Origin: a gamma proteobacterium symbiont of Lucinoma myriamae
GTDB taxonomy: Bacteria; Pseudomonadota; Gammaproteobacteria; GRL18
DNA length: 10,417 nucleotides
NCBI GenBank assembly: GCA_025655635.1
Contig: JAHXIM010000087.1
Location: 1-10,417 of the forward strand
Reading direction: 5' to 3'
The position numbers and the translations under genes are program-made. The notes under the pieces were generated by a model. The model was not told the DNA's origin. It did no database searches and saw only the letters and a list, made by a program, of their open reading frames with translations. Numbering within the stretch: the first letter of the stretch is position 1; the number at the start of each line of letters is the position of its first letter. Shown here piece after piece: positions 8,725-10,417 of this stretch.

Positions 8725-9826
8725 TGCCTTTTATTTGTCGTTATTCTGCTTTTTCAGCATTTTGCCCTGCCTAACGAACGCAGCGAGTACTGAAAGGTTT
8801 TATTATGGTAACGACAAGTTACACCCTCTGATAGAGGAAGACCTCTCATCTGGGCAACAATGTCACATTCTTTCTCTTGGACATGGCGTAAGGGTCAAGG
8901 ATTGCGGAGATCACACCAACTACTTCCTTGCCGATCACCTGGCCTCCGTTCATGCGGTCATTGACGACAAGAAACAAGTTGATCTTTCCTGTGAATATGG
9001 TCCCTATGGGAAAAATCGCAGGGCCAGTAATGATGAGCGGTGTAAATACACAGGTACCTATCAATGGGACTCCGCTTCGCGTTTATATAAGTCTCCCGGC
9101 CGTGTGTACGATCCGGCAGGCAAGAAGTTTTTAAGCCAGGATCCAAACAAGCAGTCCTTTAGTCCCTACACTTATACAGCAGGCAACCCGATTGGCATGT
9201 ATGATCAAAGTGGCAGCATGTTTACTAGTTTTGAGAATTTACCTGATGAAATGATTGATTCTATAGCAAGAATGACAGACTCAAAGACATTTAAGAGCTT
9301 GAGGGGTGTATCAAAACAAATTAAAAGAGCAACCCTTCGTGAAACCAAAAGAAGGATTTTAAGAAATATGGATGAATTAACTTTGCAGGACCATGTGGCA
9401 GAATATGCAGATCCTGCTGATCCTAAGCCTCCTTTTGTAAGTCATAGAGAACTATCTAGAGAGTTAGAGTCCAGGAAAAGAATCGTATCTGGAAAGCTGA
9501 AAAAATTAAAATTTAATATCGACGTGGATGAGCATGGAAGGGTAATAGAGGGGGCAATACTTAAAGTATCAGACTTTCCTCCAAAATCGGACACTATAAG
9601 TAATATGTTGACTGTAATGAGCGCGGGTAATATATCGTATGATGATAATCTGGCCAAGATTAATCTTGGCTCTACTAGCACTGATCCAGAAATATTGATG
9701 GACATGCTTGAAGCTTCAATGATAAGAAGAGCTGAGCCTGTATCCAGGTTAGATCTTATAAGTGGTGAGGAATCTTATATAGGATTACGTGAACGCTTTT
9801 CGACTTTCTTCACCGAGTTACCGTAG
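8705..9826 (+). CDS. Sec-exported RHS core protein with C-terminal F-box domain
   Basis: This 373-residue protein appears to supply the missing C-terminal core of the upstream RHS shell plus a eukaryote-directed tip. Residues 1-27 are a signal peptide (MRKLQDNAF, hydrophobic YLSLFCFFSILPCL, then TNAA). Residues 30-170 are RHS core: ERFYYG at 30-35, YFLADHLASV at 73-82, EYGPYG at 97-102, YDPAGKKFLSQDP at 135-147 and NPIGMYDQSG at 161-170, ordered as at the TcC/Rhs self-cleavage region. An F-box follows at about 174-215 (LPDEMIDSIARMTD, then LRGVSKQIKR), matching the LPxE...VSK pattern that binds SKP1 in SCF ubiquitin ligases. Residues 216-373 are not recognised and may bind the target. The four mature cysteines all lie in the core; the tip has none. 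The gene overlaps its upstream neighbour by 20 nt and has its own GGAGG. The core call is near certain and the F-box call strong. A role as a host-directed effector is inference. Confidence 0.88.
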   Translation: MRKLQDNAFYLSLFCFFSILPCLTNAASTERFYYGNDKLHPLIEEDLSSGQQCHILSLGHGVRVKDCGDHTNYFLADHLASVHAVIDDKKQVDLSCEYGPYGKNRRASNDERCKYTGTYQWDSASRLYKSPGRVYDPAGKKFLSQDPNKQSFSPYTYTAGNPIGMYDQSGSMFTSFENLPDEMIDSIARMTDSKTFKSLRGVSKQIKRATLRETKRRILRNMDELTLQDHVAEYADPADPKPPFVSHRELSRELESRKRIVSGKLKKLKFNIDVDEHGRVIEGAILKVSDFPPKSDTISNMLTVMSAGNISYDDNLAKINLGSTSTDPEILMDMLEASMIRRAEPVSRLDLISGEESYIGLRERFSTFFTELP

Positions 9827-9840
9827 GTATGAAACTTTTG

Positions 9841-9856
9841 GGTTCTGTCGCAAATA
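9841..9856. repeat. IS6-family terminal inverted repeat
   Basis: GGTTCTGTCGCAAATA closely resembles the GGTTCTGTTGCAAA and GGCACTGTTGCAAA ends of IS257- and IS26-type elements and points outward from the transposase remnant, as expected. No matching second copy is present in the window, so target duplications cannot be tested. Confidence 0.75.
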
Positions 9857-9892
9857 AATGAAAATCACATAAAAACTGACCATCTTTAATTT

Positions 9893-10072
9893 TTATGCTG
9901 CCAGAGAATAAAATAATTCTGCAGGAGACAAATCGTCTCCTTCCATTTGCCCTTTTTTAATCATCTTCATCAGTTCGATACCCGCCAAAGTTTTCTGAGC
10001 ACTGTGGAAGTTTTTGAATCCCAACATAGGGCGAGTGATCCGTTTTATGTTTCGGTGATCCTGCTCGATAAT
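9893..10072 (-). pseudogene. IS6-family transposase, C-terminal fragment
   Basis: About 60 residues of the DDE transposase remain. IIEQDHRNIKRI is the region of the catalytic Glu and conserved Lys/Arg, followed by TRPMLGFKNF, LAGIELMKMIKKGQ and the family's usual ending FYSLAA. The first two catalytic aspartates and the N-terminal helix-turn-helix are gone. The reading frame continues upstream to an ATG at 10120, but those 16 residues (INNFGNCTMVILRAT and its Met) do not look like the family, so that start is accidental. Confidence 0.88.
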
Positions 10073-10244
10073 TGTAGCGCGCAAAATTACCATCGTACAA
10101 TTTCCAAAATTATTTATCATACGATTTAGCTAAAATCCCACCATTTAGTACTTATCCCTTTGATTTATTAGGATTGTTGTACCATTTTTAATAGGTTATC
10201 GGGATCGTTTTGGCTAAAAAATAAGAATAGTTTTCACACAGTCT
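10073..10244. other. AT-rich spacer between two transposase remnants
   Basis: I recognise no gene or element here. Short inverted arms ATCGTA and TACGAT flank an AATTTCCAAAATT core at about 10092-10125, too weak to name. The stretch probably marks one or more deletion or recombination junctions between the IS6-like and IS91-like pieces. Confidence 0.4.
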
Positions 10245-10417
10245 GGGGCGTTTGGCATAAACCACCCATTCTTTTTGACGTAAAGGCTTTAACCAACGGG
10301 TAAATGCTTGATGGTCTTCAATAGACTTTAATTGTGTACGCCCGTCATGGGCATAAACTAATGGGGTGTAAGTCCCCTGTAGGAGGATCACCGCTATGTA
10401 AATTGTATCCAACCATT
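10245..10417 (-). pseudogene. IS91-family (Y2 rolling-circle) transposase fragment
   Basis: The minus strand encodes FTRWLKPLRQKEWVVYAKRP ending at 10245. This resembles the segment of IS91-family transposases that normally continues with a GGP motif and then LGRYTHRVAISN. Here the match stops at KRP and the frame runs into unrelated residues, so the catalytic tyrosines are absent. The upstream part of the frame, before about 10358, is not clearly recognisable and may be rearranged. The frame is open to the window edge, so more of the gene may lie outside. The family call rests on one short motif block. Confidence 0.65.

Larger units (their letters stand above)
9841..10072 (-). mobile_element. 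IS6-family insertion sequence remnant, one end only
   Basis: This piece runs from a terminal inverted repeat at 9841 into the 3' third of the transposase gene and then loses similarity near 10072. IS6 elements are usually about 0.8 kb, so roughly the last 230 bp survive and the other end is missing. Its edge is only 14 nt after the stop codon of the F-box gene, so the native sequence downstream of that gene was displaced by or deleted with this element. Confidence 0.8.

Noticed and set aside
457..9826. Numerous minus-strand and alternate-frame open frames of 60-110 codons inside the RHS genes
   Set aside because: They overlap clear coding sequence, show no recognisable motifs and have no gene-like context.
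9893..10120. Complete 75-residue gene on the minus strand
   Set aside because: It is the truncated IS6 transposase C-terminus with an accidental upstream ATG.
1..10417. CRISPR array, tRNA or rRNA genes, T6SS PAAR/VgrG partners, SpvB-type ADP-ribosyltransferase tip
   Set aside because: No regularly spaced repeats, no tRNA-like cloverleaf noticed, no PAAR or VgrG motifs in either RHS gene, and the tip after the RHS core is the F-box region.

Overview
The window reads as an accessory locus from a host-associated gammaproteobacterium. The base composition is moderately AT-rich, and degraded insertion sequences flank a giant RHS-type gene whose partner carries a eukaryotic-like F-box. Legionellales or an Oceanospirillales-type symbiont would fit, but nothing here fixes the genus.

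Layout. Positions 1-318 hold the decayed 3' part of an IS200/IS605 tnpA, with an in-frame stop and a 1-nt frameshift, followed by a GC-rich hairpin at 331-350 that may be the right end of that element. A weak promoter can be drawn at 352-380. Positions 457-8724 encode a Sec-exported protein of about 2755 residues with a SpvB/TcB-like N-terminal motif, a central propeller-like stretch, three inserted non-YD modules and a C-terminal YD/RHS segment. Positions 8705-9826 encode a 373-residue protein with its own signal peptide, the missing RHS core (FYYG ... GPYG ... YDPAG ... FLSQDP ... DQSG), and then an F-box plus about 160 unrecognised residues. From 9841 to the end there are only minus-strand transposase remnants: an IS6-family 3' end with its terminal repeat (9841-10072) and an IS91-like piece (about 10245-10417).

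How it may work. The two genes overlap by 20 nt, and a GGAGG ribosome binding site inside the end of the first gene serves the second, so they are probably translationally coupled. Together they look like one RHS/Tc BC-type shell made as two separately exported polypeptides. The second carries the variable tip, here an F-box module expected to act inside a eukaryotic cell through SKP1/cullin ubiquitin ligase. The shell parts hold 32 cysteines that fall in local pairs, while the F-box tip has none. This suits a disulfide-bonded exported shell and a tip meant for a cytosol. No immunity gene follows the tip. The most interesting element is this split, doubly Sec-exported RHS system with an F-box payload.
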